Counted from the stretch's first letter, positions 6,869 through 23,012 are shown. The stretch: DNA of 64,000 nt from Pseudoclavibacter terrae (GCF_008831075.1 NZ_WBJX01000002.1:496001-560000); one strand, 5' to 3'. Notes: a model not told the origin generated them from the sequence alone. Made by a program: numbers and translations.

Positions 6869-7972
6869 CTAGGCCATGCTCGCGCGCCAGTACTGGGGAG
6901 CGACGAACGCTTCCTGCCCGTCCCCCAGCTCGACCGCGGCATGGACCGGCCAGTTCGGGTTGGCGAGTGCCGCACGGCCGATCGTGATGCCATCGGCGTC
7001 ACCGGCCACGAGGATCGCCTCAGCGTGGCGTGCATCCGTGATCTGGCCGACTGCCGTCACGAACGTGCCCTCGCGCGGCAGCGCCTCGCGCACGGCGCGT
7101 GCGAGCGTCACCTGGTACCCCGGGCCGACCGGCCCCGTGAACGCGCCGATGCCGCCACTCGACAGGTCGAAGACGGTGACGCCGAGTTCGTGCACGCGCT
7201 TCGCGAGCTCGACGGTCTCGTCGATGGTCCAACCGCCTTCGATCCAGTCCTCGCCCGAGAAGCGGATCGCGAGCGGCTTCTCGGCAGGCCAGTTGCGTCG
7301 CACCTCGCGCACGACCTCGAGAGCGAAGCGGATGCGGTTCTCGAAGGAGCCGCCGTACTCGTCGTCTCGCTCGTTCGAGCGCGGTGAGAGAAATTCGTGC
7401 AGCAGGTAGCCGTGCGCCGCGTGGATCTGCAGCGCGTCGAAGCCGGCCGCGTCCGCTCGCCGCGCAGCGACGCCCCAGGCGCTCACGAGTCCGCTGATCT
7501 GCTCCATGGTGAGGGCTTCTGGCGGGGTCAGGCCGAGCGCCTCGTTGCTCGATGGCGCCTCCGCCGTCCACCCGCCTTCATCCGCTGGGACCCGGCCGCG
7601 CTGCGTATCGGGCAGTGCAGGATACGTGGACGCCTTCCCTCCGGCGTGCGCGAGCTGGATGCCGGCCGCCGCGCCCTGCGCGTGGATGAACTCCACGATC
7701 GGGCGCCATGCCTCCGTATGCTCGTCGCTCCAGATGCCCGCGTCCTCTGGGGAGATGCGTCCCTCTGGGACGATCGCGGTTGCCTCCGTCCAGACCAGCC
7801 CGAAGCCTCCGCTGGCCCGCGCGCCGAGGTGCACCAGCTGCCAGGAGGTCGGCACGCCGTCCCGTTCGGTGACGGAGTACTGGCACATGGGAGCGAGGAA
7901 CGTGGCGTTGCGCAGCGGCAGGCCGTCGCCTGCGACGCTCGGGAGGGTGATCGGTGACAGGAGACGGCTCAT
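6869..7972 (-). CDS. NADH:flavin oxidoreductase / old yellow enzyme family
   Basis: FMN-dependent ene-reductase of 367 residues, closest in pattern to the YqjM/NamA class. Seen: an N-terminal strand with APMCQYS holding the class-typical cysteine, QLAHAGGKAS, the active-site HAAHGYLLHEFLSPRSNERD (about 180-200), and the C-terminal FMN phosphate region ending in GRAALANPNWP. Likely reduces activated C=C bonds with NADPH; the true substrate is unknown. SD AAAGG stands 5 bases before the ATG. It converges on the OhrR-like regulator, a link that might reflect electrophile or oxidant stress, but nothing in the sequence proves co-regulation. Confidence 0.9.
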   Translation of the reverse strand: MSRLLSPITLPSVAGDGLPLRNATFLAPMCQYSVTERDGVPTSWQLVHLGARASGGFGLVWTEATAIVPEGRISPEDAGIWSDEHTEAWRPIVEFIHAQGAAAGIQLAHAGGKASTYPALPDTQRGRVPADEGGWTAEAPSSNEALGLTPPEALTMEQISGLVSAWGVAARRADAAGFDALQIHAAHGYLLHEFLSPRSNERDDEYGGSFENRIRFALEVVREVRRNWPAEKPLAIRFSGEDWIEGGWTIDETVELAKRVHELGVTVFDLSSGGIGAFTGPVGPGYQVTLARAVREALPREGTFVTAVGQITDARHAEAILVAGDADGITIGRAALANPNWPVHAAVELGDGQEAFVAPQYWRASMA

Positions 7973-8039
7973 GCTGACCTTTCGGCTCGGGGTACACGCA
8001 GTCCAACCGGGAGTGCGCCGCGGATGTTCCCGGCGCGGG

Positions 8040-9074
8040 TCAGCTCAGGTACCCCTTGACCCACCTGGTCATCGACTCGAAGGCCTTGGCGCGCACGTCC
8101 GGCGCCGACAGCAGCACGTCGTGCAGCGCACCGTCCAGGCGTCGGACCGTCACGGTCTCGCCGAGGTTGAGCGAGCGTCTGGCGATGTCATCGACGCGAA
8201 GCACCGAGTCTGTCCTGCGCATCGCGTCGTGCCAGATCGGCGACAGGGTGCTGCGGGCCGACAGCAGCGTCAGGACCGGTGCCTTGATGTCGAGACCGAC
8301 CGCCACGGCGGAGTGGCCCGCGAGGATCGCGTTGAGCCAGCCAGCGCGGACCGTGAAGCTCGGCGTCGGGCGCCAGCGGTCGTCGAACTCCCACTCGCCG
8401 CCGAGCTCCTTCTTGACCGCCCGTGTGTAGAAGCCGAAGTCGACGTTGTTGAAGGTGTCCGTGGGCCGCAGCTGGGCGGCGAGGGTCATGAGCGGCGTCA
8501 GCGCCGTGCGCACCGCGGCGCGCGTCTGCAGCTCCAGCCACGGGCTGTTCAGGATGAGCGCATTCGCGCGGCCAGGGTGCCGGTCGGCCCAGAGGCTCAG
8601 CGTGAGGCCACCCGTGGAGTGGCCGATCAGGACGAGCGGGTGACGTCCTCGACGGTGTCCACCTGGCCCATGGCCCATGATCTCGAGCGCGCGGTCGAGC
8701 TCCTCGTCGTAGGTGGCGAGGTCGGTGACGAATCCCGGTGTCTGATGGTCTCGGAGGCTTCTCCCGTACTTGCGAAGATCGAGTGCGAAGAATCGTGCTC
8801 CCTCGCCTGCCCAGTAGTGGGCGTGGTGCTTCTGGAAGAAGTAGTCCGACCAGCCATGCACGTACAGGACGTCGGCACCTCGCGCGGCACCTCGCGCGAA
8901 CGGGTCCGCTCTCGGGCCGCGGACGAGGGTCGCGAGCACCTCGCCCTCCTGGTCGGGCTTGAGGGGCAGGTCGAGCGCGGAGAATCCGGCACCGAGGATG
9001 TCGGGACGCCACGCCGTTGCAGCGTCGAGCGACGCAGTGTCGTCCAAATGGGTGGGGCCCTGCACTGGACTCAC
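8040..9074 (-). CDS. Alpha/beta hydrolase
   Basis: Serine hydrolase fold, 344 residues with the chosen start. The nucleophile elbow is GHSTGG in VLIGHSTGGLTLSLWADRHP, preceded by LYVHGWSDYFFQ (the oxyanion strand) and followed by a late LDGALHDVLLS that supplies the likely catalytic His. The fold resembles lysophospholipase/monoacylglycerol lipase-like hydrolases, but the substrate cannot be read from sequence. Start: the open frame extends to 9296, but GTG 9074 has GGGGAG 6 bases upstream, and the longer form would overrun the pyk terminator. No signal peptide. Confidence 0.85.
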   Translation of the reverse strand: MSPVQGPTHLDDTASLDAATAWRPDILGAGFSALDLPLKPDQEGEVLATLVRGPRADPFARGAARGADVLYVHGWSDYFFQKHHAHYWAGEGARFFALDLRKYGRSLRDHQTPGFVTDLATYDEELDRALEIMGHGPGGHRRGRHPLVLIGHSTGGLTLSLWADRHPGRANALILNSPWLELQTRAAVRTALTPLMTLAAQLRPTDTFNNVDFGFYTRAVKKELGGEWEFDDRWRPTPSFTVRAGWLNAILAGHSAVAVGLDIKAPVLTLLSARSTLSPIWHDAMRRTDSVLRVDDIARRSLNLGETVTVRRLDGALHDVLLSAPDVRAKAFESMTRWVKGYLS

Positions 9075-9152
9075 GTCGCGCTCCCCGTGTCTGACTTCGG
9101 CATGGTGAAACGATACTCGCCCGGGCCACCGCGGGGATGGGCGGGGACGGCA

Positions 9153-9188
9153 AGAGGCCGGACAGCACCTCGGTGCTGTCCGGCCTCT
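9153..9188 (-). terminator. Terminator after pyk
   Basis: AGAGGCCGGACAGCACC pairs perfectly with GGTGCTGTCCGGCCTCT around a two-base centre, giving a stem of up to 17 bp. It begins 16 bases past the pyk stop on the minus strand. There is no long T-tract, as is common in actinobacterial terminators. Confidence 0.8.
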
Positions 9189-9204
9189 CCGCATCTCGCT
9201 GGGG

Positions 9205-10662
<1,458 letters not shown>

Positions 10663-10717
10663 GCATATCTCCGGTTCGTCGAGACTGAGGTGCGCCTTGC
10701 GGCGCGTGGTGGCGGAT

Positions 10718-12170
10718 TCAGAGCGAGATCGCGCGCTCGGTGGCGAGGATCGGCTCGGGAAGTTCCGTCGACTGTTCAAGATACCGGTCGACGGAGGCCG
10801 CCGCCGCACGTCCCTCTGCGATGGCCCAGACGATGAGCGACTGCCCTCGTCCCGCGTCGCCTGCGACGAAGACGCCGGGCAGCTCCGTCTCGTACTCGGC
10901 GGTGCGGTCGAGGGCACCGCGCGAGGTGAACGGAAGCTGGAGCTGCGGCTCGATCGTGTGCCGCTCCGGCCCCGTGAAGCCCATGGCGAGCAGCACGAGA
11001 TCGGCGGGCAGTTCCCGCTCGGTTCCCGCCTTCGGGCCGCGCGAGCCATCCGCGCGGAACTCGGTCTCCGCGAGGCGGATCGCGCGCACGCGTCCGGACT
11101 CGTCGCCGATGAACTCGACCGTCGATGCCTGGAACGCTCGCTCGCCGCCCTCCTCGTGCGAGGTGGAGACCTCGAACAGCGTCGGCGTCGTCGGCCAGGG
11201 CTGGTGCGCCGGGCGCTCCGTCGGTGGCTCCTTGCCGATGGCGAGGTTCGTGACCGAGGCGGCGCCCTGGCGGTGCGACGTGCCGATGCAGTCGGCTCCC
11301 GTGTCACCACCGCCGATGACGATGACGTGCTTGTCCTCCGCGTGGATCTGCGAGGCGAGGTCGTCACCCGCGACCACGCGGTTCGACTGCGTGAGGAAGT
11401 CCATCGCGTAGTGGACGCCCTTGAGCTCACGCCCGGGCACGGGGAGGTCGCGCGGGACCATGGCGCCCGTGCAGACCACGACGGCGTCGTAGCGCTGGCG
11501 CAGGTTGTCCCACGTGATGTCTCGGCCGATCTCGATGCCGGTGCGGAACCGAGTGCCCTCCGCGCGCATCTGCGAGAGGCGGGCGTCGAGGACGGACTTC
11601 TCCATCTTGAAGTCCGGGATGCCGTAGCGCAGGAGTCCGCCGATGCGGTCGTCGCGCTCGAAGACGGCGACGGTGTGGCCCGCGCGCGTCAGCTGCTGGG
11701 CGGCGGCGAGGCCGGCTGGGCCGGAGCCGACGACCGCGACCGTCTTGCCCGTGAGGCGCTCGGGCGGGTGCGGGCGCACGTTGCCCTCGGCGAACGCGGT
11801 GTCTGCGATCGACTGCTCGACGCGCTTGATCGTCACGGCCGGCTGGTTGATGCCGAGCACGCACGACGACTCGCACGGAGCCGGGCACAGGCGGCCCGTG
11901 AATTCGGGGAAGTTGTTCGTGGCGTGCAGTCGCTCGCTCGCTCCGGCCATGTCGCCGCGGAATGTCAGGTCGTTCCATTCCGGGATGATGTTGCCGAGGG
12001 GGCAGCCCTGGTGGCAGAACGGAACGCCGCAGTCCATGCAGCGCCCCGCCTGCCGGCGCAGCTGGGTGGGCTCCTGCGGGTCGTAGACCTCGCTGAAGTC
12101 CATGATGCGCACCGGCACGGGACGGCGAGTCGGGAGCTCCCGCTCGCGGTTGGTGAGGAATCCTCTCGGG

Positions 12171-12178
<8 letters not shown>
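10718..12178 (-). CDS. gltD: Glutamate synthase small (beta) subunit
   Basis: Supplies electrons from NADPH to the large GOGAT subunit. 486 residues. The N-terminal Fe-S region has CMDCGVPFCHQGCP and LCPAPCESSC; then come two nucleotide-binding sites, VAVVGSGPAGLAAAQQL for FAD and VIVIGGGDTGADC for NADPH, and the C-terminal GVFVAGDAGRGQSLIVWAI. The GTG start at 12176-12178 has GGAGG 6 bases upstream and overlaps the gltB stop by 8 bases, so the two subunits are translationally coupled. Confidence 0.96.
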
Positions 12179-16739
<4,561 letters not shown>

Positions 16740-16852
16740 AACTCGTCCCCTCGTCGGTGGTGCCATGGGTCGCTTGGCGGACTCGACAGAAGACTGATGT
16801 TGACGGAGCCCGTGGGGGCGGGTGCCTACAGGCGTCCGTCGGTCCATTCAGC

Positions 16853-16884
16853 AGAGTACGACCGCTGTGTTACTTCTGTGTTTC
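16853..16884 (-). promoter_or_regulatory. Candidate gltBD promoter with GlnR-like box
   Basis: On the minus strand GAAAC-6-GTAAC-6-GTCGT (16884 to 16858) repeats the alternating half-site spacing of actinobacterial GlnR boxes (GAAAC and GTNAC blocks separated by 6 bases). It runs directly into TACTCT, a TANNNT -10 box at 16858-16853. No good -35 is present, as expected for an activated promoter. The transcript would have a leader of about 105 bases before gltB. Nothing else was found in the 187-base gap 16740-16926. Confidence 0.4.
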
Positions 16885-16926
16885 GCGTGCGACGCCAGGC
16901 GCCCGGGGAGGGTCGTGTCCGAGCAG

Positions 16927-17985
16927 TCACACCCTCGACGAGTCAGATGCTTCCTTGCGCTCATCAGGAGTTTCTTCGCCATCGGCCGAGTTAGGCTTGG
17001 CTTCGGAAGTTTCCTCGTCGTGAACCTCAGATTGCGCGGAGGTTTCGTCTGCGTCCGTTTCGTCCTCGTCGATCTCGCCCGTCTCCTCCTCGTCCAGCTC
17101 ATCTGCCTCGGCGGCCTTCGCCGCTTCCGACTCCGGGTCGCGACCGGGCAGATAGACGCTGTCGCTCAGCTGCGAGGCCGGGAGACGGGAGACGACGACG
17201 AACAGGGCGATGCCGACGATGACGAGGCACAGGGCGCCGAAGACATTCGAGCGCATGCCGAGGATGACCTCTGAGTAGTCGACGCGGATCGACTCGATCC
17301 AGATGCGACCCGTGCCATAACAGATGAGGTAGGAGGCGAGGGTCTTGCCGGTGCGCCACCGGAACATGCGCTCGAGGAGCACGATGATCGCGATGCCGGC
17401 GAGGTTCCACAGCATCTCGTAGAGGAACGTGGGGTGGAAGAGCGTGCCTTCAGGCAGGCCGACGGGGAACGCCGGGTTGCTCGCCTCGATCTGCAGGCCC
17501 CATGGCAGGTCGGTGGGCCACCCGTAGAGCTCGTGGTTGAAGTAGTTTCCGAGGCGTCCCACCGCCTGCGCGAGCAGCAGGCCGGGGATGAGCGCGTCCG
17601 AGAACGCGAGCATCCGGATGCCCGTCATGCGGCTCGCGATGAAGATGCCGATCGCGCCCCCGATCAGGGAGCCGATGATGGCGTTGCCGCCCTCCCAGAT
17701 GAAGAAGATGCGCCAGAAGTTCGCGCCTTCGAAGAAGTAGTCGGCCGGGTGCGTGAAGACGTGGTAGAGGCGGGCGCCGAGCAGACCGAGCAGGACGGCC
17801 CAGATGGCGAAGTCGACCGTGATCCACTTCTCGCCACCACGAGCGGTCAGGCGCCGGTCGGTCCACAGCACGGCGAGCACCATGCCGGCGACGATGAAGA
17901 GCGCATAGAGGTGCACCGTCAGGGGGCCGATCTCGAAGCTCGCCCAGTCGAGAGGCGGGCTGGGGATTCCGGTCAGTGGCATCAT
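16927..17985 (-). CDS. lgt: Prolipoprotein diacylglyceryl transferase with acidic tail
   Basis: Integral membrane enzyme that transfers diacylglycerol to the lipobox cysteine of prolipoproteins. 352 residues with about seven membrane helices. Family signatures are visible: GGNAIIGSLIGGAIG, AQAVGRLGNYFNHELYG (holding the catalytic-site Arg, Asn and His region) and HPTFLYEMLWNL, then GRIWIESIRVD. The last ~75 residues form a highly acidic, Glu/Asp/Ser/Thr-rich tail, which many actinobacterial Lgt proteins have; its function is unknown. Start overlaps the trpA stop by ATGA, as in related genomes. Confidence 0.95.
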   Translation of the reverse strand: MMPLTGIPSPPLDWASFEIGPLTVHLYALFIVAGMVLAVLWTDRRLTARGGEKWITVDFAIWAVLLGLLGARLYHVFTHPADYFFEGANFWRIFFIWEGGNAIIGSLIGGAIGIFIASRMTGIRMLAFSDALIPGLLLAQAVGRLGNYFNHELYGWPTDLPWGLQIEASNPAFPVGLPEGTLFHPTFLYEMLWNLAGIAIIVLLERMFRWRTGKTLASYLICYGTGRIWIESIRVDYSEVILGMRSNVFGALCLVIVGIALFVVVSRLPASQLSDSVYLPGRDPESEAAKAAEADELDEEETGEIDEDETDADETSAQSEVHDEETSEAKPNSADGEETPDERKEASDSSRV

Positions 17986-18803
17986 GCGTGTTCCTTCGAA
18001 GTCGTGGCCTCGAGGGCCGTGCCGCGCGCGAGCTGGGCCGCGGTCTCCGCGACCGCCTCGACGCCTCCGGCCGCGAGGGCCTTGACGAGGGCGGAGCCGA
18101 CGATGGCGCCTTCCGCGTATTCGAGGACTTCGCGCACCTGCTCCGCTGTGGAGATGCCGAGCCCGACGCAGGCTCGAGTGCAGCCGTGCGCGTGCAGTCG
18201 ATCCGCGAGCGTCCGCGCAGCCTGGTCGACATCGGCACGGGCGCCGGTGATGCCCATCGTCGAGACCGTGTAGACGAAGCCCCTGCTGGAGCCGATGACG
18301 AGGTCGAGGCGGGTGTCGCTCGAGCTGGGTGCCGCGAGGAAGACCCGGTCGAGGTCATGGCTCTTGGCCGCCGCGATCCACTCGGCGCCCTCGTCTGGCA
18401 CGAGGTCCGGGGTGATGAGCCCGTTGCCCCCGGCAGCTGCGAGGTCGCGCGCGAATGCGTCGACGCCGTACTGCATGACGAGGTTCCAGTAGGTCATGAC
18501 GACGATGGGTGCGTCGACCTCGGCTCGGATCCGCCTGATGGCCTCGAACACGTGCTCGGTGCGGAAACCGCCCTCGAGCGCCTGCACGGCCGCGGCCTGG
18601 ATGACGGGGCCGTCCATGACGGGGTCGGAGTACGGCATGCCGAGCTCCAGCACGTCCGCCCCAGCCTTCACGACGGCAATGGCCGCCGCGACGGAGGTCT
18701 CGAAGTCGGGGAACCCGACAGGCAGGTAGGCGACGAGCGCGCCCCTGCGTTCCCGGTTCGCGGCGTCGATGACGCTCTCGAGTGCGGAGGGTGCTGAGGT
18801 CAT
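17982..18803 (-). CDS. trpA: Tryptophan synthase alpha subunit
   Basis: Cleaves indole-3-glycerol phosphate to indole and glyceraldehyde 3-phosphate in complex with TrpB. 273 residues, TIM barrel. [13 protein letters not shown] at the start, [19 protein letters not shown] carries the catalytic Glu and Asp region, and [14 protein letters not shown] with [12 protein letters not shown] the phosphate site. Overlaps trpB by ATGA and lgt by ATGA, so the three are coupled. Confidence 0.97.
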   Translation of the reverse strand: MTSAPSALESVIDAANRERRGALVAYLPVGFPDFETSVAAAIAVVKAGADVLELGMPYSDPVMDGPVIQAAAVQALEGGFRTEHVFEAIRRIRAEVDAPIVVMTYWNLVMQYGVDAFARDLAAAGGNGLITPDLVPDEGAEWIAAAKSHDLDRVFLAAPSSSDTRLDLVIGSSRGFVYTVSTMGITGARADVDQAARTLADRLHAHGCTRACVGLGISTAEQVREVLEYAEGAIVGSALVKALAAGGVEAVAETAAQLARGTALEATTSKEHA

Positions 18804-20062
18804 TTGCCCTGTCCTTCTGATGCGTCGAGGCCCTCGGTGCGGTCCGGGTCTCCGAGACCGAAGTACTCGGCGGCCGTCTCCATGTCCTTGTCGCCGCGCC
18901 CGGAGAGCGACACCAGGATCGTGGCATCGGGACCGAGTTCCTTGCCGAGCTCGAGCGCTCCGGCGAGCGCGTGGCTCGACTCGATCGCCGGGATGATGCC
19001 CTCGGTGCGAGCGAGGAGCCGGAAGGCCTCCATGGCCGCGGCGTCGGTCACCGGAAGGTAGCGTGCGCGCCCGATGGACGAGAGGTAGGCGTGCTCGGGT
19101 CCAACTCCGGGGTAGTCGAGGCCGGCCGAGATCGAATGCGACTCGACCGTCTGGCCGTCCGTGTCCTGCAGCAGCAGCGTGCGCGCGCCGTGGAGCACCC
19201 CGGGTCGTCCGCCGCCGATCGTGGCCGCGTGGCGGGGCGTGTCAACGCCATCACCTGCCGCCTCGTAGCCGTACAGGGCGACGCTCTCGTCGTCGAGGAA
19301 GGCGCTGAAGATGCCGATGGCATTCGAGCCGCCGCCGACACAGGCCACGACGGCGTCCGGCAGCGACCCCGTCAGGTCGATGACCTGCTTGCGAGCTTCC
19401 TCGCCGATCACTGCCTGCAGGTCGCGCACGAGCGCGGGGAACGGATGCGGCCCCGCGGCGGTCCCGAAGAGGTAGTTCGTGGTGTCCACGGACGCCACCC
19501 AGTCGCGCATGGCGTCGTTGATCGCGTCCTTGAGCGTGGCGGAGCCCGCCTCGACGGCGACGACCTCGGCGCCGAGCAGGCGCATCCGGGCCACGTTGAG
19601 GGCCTGACGGGCCGTGTCGACGGCCCCCATGTAGATCGTGCAGTCGAGCCCGAAGAGCGCGGCCGCCGTCGCGGTCGCGACGCCGTGCTGGCCGGCACCG
19701 GTCTCGGCGATGACCCGAGTCTTGCCGATGCGCTTCGTCAGGAGCGCCTGACCGAGCACGTTGTTGATCTTGTGCGAGCCCGTGTGGTTGAGGTCCTCGC
19801 GCTTCAGGATGATGCGCGCTCCGCCGGCGTGCGCCGCGAACCGTGGCGCCTCGGTGATGATCGACGGGCGCCCCGAGTAGTCGCGGTGCAGTCGGGAGAG
19901 CTCGGCCCAGAACTCGTCGTCAGCTTTCGCCGCCTCCCACGCGGTCGAGAGCTCGTCGAGAGCGGCCATGAGGCTCTCGGGGACGAACCTCCCGCCGAAC
20001 TCGCCGAAGTAGGGGCCTGAGGCGTCGCGAAGCGACGACGTGCTTGGGGGCTGAGTGCTCAT
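18800..20062 (-). CDS. trpB: Tryptophan synthase beta subunit
   Basis: PLP enzyme joining indole and serine. 420 residues. The N-terminal [19 protein letters not shown] is characteristic, the PLP lysine lies in [15 protein letters not shown], the [13 protein letters not shown] motif follows, and the PLP phosphate loop is [12 protein letters not shown]. It is the standard TrpB1 type rather than TrpB2. Overlaps trpC and trpA by 4 bases on each side. Confidence 0.97.
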   Translation of the reverse strand: MSTQPPSTSSLRDASGPYFGEFGGRFVPESLMAALDELSTAWEAAKADDEFWAELSRLHRDYSGRPSIITEAPRFAAHAGGARIILKREDLNHTGSHKINNVLGQALLTKRIGKTRVIAETGAGQHGVATATAAALFGLDCTIYMGAVDTARQALNVARMRLLGAEVVAVEAGSATLKDAINDAMRDWVASVDTTNYLFGTAAGPHPFPALVRDLQAVIGEEARKQVIDLTGSLPDAVVACVGGGSNAIGIFSAFLDDESVALYGYEAAGDGVDTPRHAATIGGGRPGVLHGARTLLLQDTDGQTVESHSISAGLDYPGVGPEHAYLSSIGRARYLPVTDAAAMEAFRLLARTEGIIPAIESSHALAGALELGKELGPDATILVSLSGRGDKDMETAAEYFGLGDPDRTEGLDASEGQGK

Positions 20063-20832
20063 GCGAGGTGGAAGGTCTCCAAAGTAGTTTCGGGGTCGCC
20101 GCCCGTGACGAGCGCCTCCCCGATGAGGACTGCGTCCGCGCCCGCATCGCGGTAGCGGCGAACGTGCGCTGGCTCCAGGACGGCCGATTCGGCGACCTTC
20201 ACCACGTCACTCGGGTACAGGGGGGCGAGCTCTCCGAAGAGCTCGGGGTGCAGCTCGAACGTCGCCAGGTTGCGCGCGTTGACGCCCAGGATGCGAGCGC
20301 CGGCATCGAGGCCACGCAGCAGCTCGTCCTTCGAGTGCGCTTCCACGAGCGCCGTCATGCCGAGCTGCTCGGTGAACTCCGCGAGTCGCACCAACGTCGA
20401 CTGGTCGAGGCCGGCGACGATGAGGAGCGCGAGGTCGGCACCGCAGGCGCGAGCCTCGAGCAGCTGGTACTCCTCGGCGATGAACTCCTTGCGCAGCACC
20501 GGAACGGCCACCGTGTCGCGCACGGCTCGGAGGTCGTCGAGCGAGCCGAGGAACTTGCGCTGCTCGGTGAGCACCGAGATGGCGGCTGCTCCCCCGCGCT
20601 CGTAGGAGGCGGCGAGGACGGCCGGGTCCGGGATGTCCGCCAGACGGCCGCGGGATGGGCTCGCGCGCTTGACCTCGGCGATGATGTTCACGCGCTCGGA
20701 GCGTGCCAACGCCGCGTAGGCGTCGAGCGCTGGCGCAACATCGGCGATTCGTGCTTCGAGAGCTCGCGCCGGCGTCCGCTCGCGCCGTTCTGCGGCGTCC
20801 TCGAGTGCGCCGTGGTAGAGCGACTCGAGCAA
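20059..20832 (-). CDS. trpC: Indole-3-glycerol phosphate synthase
   Basis: Converts carboxyphenylaminodeoxyribulose phosphate to indole-3-glycerol phosphate. 257 residues of a TIM barrel: [13 protein letters not shown] with the catalytic Lys, [41 protein letters not shown] and [14 protein letters not shown] are all present. It lies one base after the small membrane gene and overlaps trpB. Confidence 0.96.
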   Translation of the reverse strand: MLESLYHGALEDAAERRERTPARALEARIADVAPALDAYAALARSERVNIIAEVKRASPSRGRLADIPDPAVLAASYERGGAAAISVLTEQRKFLGSLDDLRAVRDTVAVPVLRKEFIAEEYQLLEARACGADLALLIVAGLDQSTLVRLAEFTEQLGMTALVEAHSKDELLRGLDAGARILGVNARNLATFELHPELFGELAPLYPSDVVKVAESAVLEPAHVRRYRDAGADAVLIGEALVTGGDPETTLETFHLA

Positions 20833-20833
20833 G

Positions 20834-21112
20834 CTAGTGGGCCTTCGGCCCGAAGCCGAGGCGCGCGAGCACGGGCCAGGCGACGGCTCCGACGGCGACG
20901 GCGGCGACGCCGACCCAGGTCAGGATGGCCTGATCGAACCAGATGCCGAGGGTGCCGACGGTGAAGCCCGCGAGCATGATGAGCACGCCGGTCCAGGCGG
21001 CGACCGAGTGCCCGTGGCTCTCGTGCGGCTCCTGCAGCGGAGCTTCCTGCACCTCTTCGGCTTCGGCGATGCTCGTGGGTTCGTGGGACGTCTTCGCGGA
21101 CATTTCAGTCAT
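20834..21112 (-). CDS. HGxxPAAW-type small membrane protein
   Basis: 92 residues, conserved in the actinobacterial trp cluster between the Trp-associated membrane protein and trpC. It has an acidic N-terminal segment, the motif HGHSVAAW (Val in place of the usual Pro in HGxxPAAW), and two membrane helices (VLIMLAGFTVGTLGIW and VGVAAVAVGAVAWPVLARL). The function is unknown. Start ATG 21112 is 7 bases after AAGGAG; the frame is open further upstream but has no signals there. Confidence 0.85.
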   Translation of the reverse strand: MTEMSAKTSHEPTSIAEAEEVQEAPLQEPHESHGHSVAAWTGVLIMLAGFTVGTLGIWFDQAILTWVGVAAVAVGAVAWPVLARLGFGPKAH

Positions 21113-21146
21113 GAGGGTGCTCCTTGTCACGTGCGCTTGCATAAGT

Positions 21147-21827
21147 CTAGCTGGATGCTCGTGTGCCGCCGGTGTCGGTGGGGTCGTCCCCGTGGCTGAG
21201 CGCATCCCACTGCTCGACCCGCCGGTCGCTGTCGGTCGGCGCGGCAGGCGGCGCCGCGTCTGGCTCGTCGTCGCCTGCAGCCGCATCCACCGGCTCAAGC
21301 GACGTCGTCGTGAAGCGGCGTCCTCCGGTCGGCCATCTGCGAGCCGTGGTGATGGCGAACAGGCCCGCGAGCATGAGGATCGCTCCCGCGACAACCGCGA
21401 GCCATGGCCAGAACGTGACCGTCACCGTGCCGGCCGCGACAGCATCCGCGATCGTCTGCTCGCCCGCCAGACCGGACGCCGCCGTCACCTCCGGCGCGAT
21501 CGCCGGGGCCGGGTTCCCGACCGCGACGAACGACTGCAGCACGAGGACGGCGCCGACGAGGGTCAGCAAGCCGCCGAGAACGTAGCGGAAGACGACGCCG
21601 GCCAGCGCCAGCGCGGCGAGGACCGCGAGTGCGGCGAGCGCGAGTGCCATCACGGCGGGAGCTGCGACGTCTCCGCGGACCTCACCGCTGTAGCTCTCCG
21701 GGCCGAGGGCGAGGTCGAAGGAGAACCACACCTGCGACCATGCGAGGATCGCCAGCCCCGCGCCGACGACGATCGTCATCAGCGCTGTGCGCTTGTTCCG
21801 CTTTCCAGCCGCGTCAGGCGTGCTCAT
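21147..21827 (-). CDS. Trp biosynthesis-associated membrane protein
   Basis: 226 residues with about four membrane helices (TIVVGAGLAILAWSQVWF, an Ala/Leu-rich pair near 55-95, and WLAVVAGAILMLAGLFAI) and a charged, Asp/Ala/Pro-rich cytoplasmic tail. It belongs to the family found in actinobacterial trp operons next to trpE and trpC; function unproven. The start ATG 21827 overlaps the end of hisI by 14 bases, so it directly follows the his genes here with no trpE in between. Confidence 0.85.
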   Translation of the reverse strand: MSTPDAAGKRNKRTALMTIVVGAGLAILAWSQVWFSFDLALGPESYSGEVRGDVAAPAVMALALAALAVLAALALAGVVFRYVLGGLLTLVGAVLVLQSFVAVGNPAPAIAPEVTAASGLAGEQTIADAVAAGTVTVTFWPWLAVVAGAILMLAGLFAITTARRWPTGGRRFTTTSLEPVDAAAGDDEPDAAPPAAPTDSDRRVEQWDALSHGDDPTDTGGTRASS

Positions 21828-22203
21828 GAGCTTCGAAGTCCAGGGCCAGCTGGTCGCCGTCGAAGCACGTCCGCGTGCCGGTGTGGCAGGCGGGACCGTG
21901 CTGGTCGACGCGGATGAGGATCGTGTCGGCATCGCAATCGAGTGCGAAGCTCACGAGCCGCTGCGTGTTGCCGGAGGTGTCGCCCTTGCGCCACAGCTCG
22001 GAGCGCGAACGGGACCAGTACACGACCCGGCCCTCCGTGAGCGTCATGCGGAGCGACTCCTCGTTCATGTAGGCGAGCATGAGCACCTCGCGGGTGTCGT
22101 GCTGCGTGACGATGACGGGGACGAGACCGCGGTCATCGAAGGCGGTCCTGGCCACGATCTGGTCAAGCTGCTCGGACGGCACTGGGAAGGTGGCGGCGTT
22201 CAA
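21814..22203 (-). CDS. hisI: Phosphoribosyl-AMP cyclohydrolase
   Basis: Third histidine step, opening the purine ring of phosphoribosyl-AMP. 129 residues, the stand-alone HisI form. Zinc and magnesium ligands are seen in [16 protein letters not shown] and the following [12 protein letters not shown]. It overlaps hisF by 4 bases and TrpP by 14 bases. Confidence 0.96.
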   Translation of the reverse strand: MNAATFPVPSEQLDQIVARTAFDDRGLVPVIVTQHDTREVLMLAYMNEESLRMTLTEGRVVYWSRSRSELWRKGDTSGNTQRLVSFALDCDADTILIRVDQHGPACHTGTRTCFDGDQLALDFEAHEHA

Positions 22204-23012
22204 CGGACGCTCCTCCTCACGGTGACCCCGGCCTCGGCGAGGGAGTCCTTGACCTCGTCGATCGTGAACTGCCTGTGGTGGAAGACGCTCGCCGCGAGAA
22301 CCGCGTCGGCGCCCGCCTCTACGGCGGGCGCGAAATGCTCGAGCGCACCGGCACCGCCTGAGGCGATGACCGGGACGGAAGAGAGCTCACGGACGAGCCT
22401 GGTGAGCTCCAGATCGAAACCGGCCTTGGTGCCGTCGGCGTCCATCGAGTTGACGAGGAGCTCACCCGCGCCGCGTTCGATGGCCTCGCTGGCCCAGGAC
22501 AGCGCGTCGATACCTGTGTCCGTGCGGCCTCCGTGCGACGTCACGACGAATCCGGACGCGGTCGACGCGGAGCGTTTCACGTCAAGCGACAGCACGAGCA
22601 CCTGGTTGCCGAAGGTCGACGAGATCTCGTCGAGGAGCGCGGGGCGGGCGATGGCTGCCGAGTTGACACCCACCTTGTCAGCGCCGCACGCCAGCAGGAC
22701 GCGCACATCCTCGACGCTGCGCACACCACCCCCGACGGTGAGGGGGATGAAGACCTGCTCAGCGGTACGGGTGACGAGGTCGTAGGTTGTGCCCCGCCCC
22801 TCCGTCGACGCCGTGACGTCGAGGAACGTGAGCTCATCCGCGCCCTGTTCTGCGTAGCGGGCCGCGAGCTCGACCGGATCACCGGCGTCCTGGAGGTCGA
22901 GGAAGTTCACCCCTTTCACCACGCGCCCCGCTGCGACGTCCAGACACGGGATGACACGCGTCGCCAGGCCGGGCGACGTCCGCGGGGAGGATGAGGCGGT
23001 CATCGAGATCAC
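22200..23012 (-). CDS. hisF: Imidazole glycerol phosphate synthase cyclase subunit
   Basis: TIM-barrel cyclase working with HisH (not in this window). 270 residues: [19 protein letters not shown] with the catalytic Asp, then [27 protein letters not shown], and [14 protein letters not shown]. Two starts are possible: GTG 23012, overlapping the hisG stop by GTGA, or ATG 23003; the overlapping GTG is given because every other junction in this operon is of that kind. Confidence 0.95.
   Translation of the reverse strand: MISMTASSSPRTSPGLATRVIPCLDVAAGRVVKGVNFLDLQDAGDPVELAARYAEQGADELTFLDVTASTEGRGTTYDLVTRTAEQVFIPLTVGGGVRSVEDVRVLLACGADKVGVNSAAIARPALLDEISSTFGNQVLVLSLDVKRSASTASGFVVTSHGGRTDTGIDALSWASEAIERGAGELLVNSMDADGTKAGFDLELTRLVRELSSVPVIASGGAGALEHFAPAVEAGADAVLAASVFHHRQFTIDEVKDSLAEAGVTVRRSVR

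Noticed and set aside
10663-11430. N-terminal extension of pyruvate kinase
   Set aside because: This part is antisense-like composition within gltD; the family start and SD are at 10662.
21113-21146. Trp attenuator or T-box in the trp genes
   Set aside because: The gaps in the trp cluster are 34 bases or less, with no Trp-rich leader peptide.
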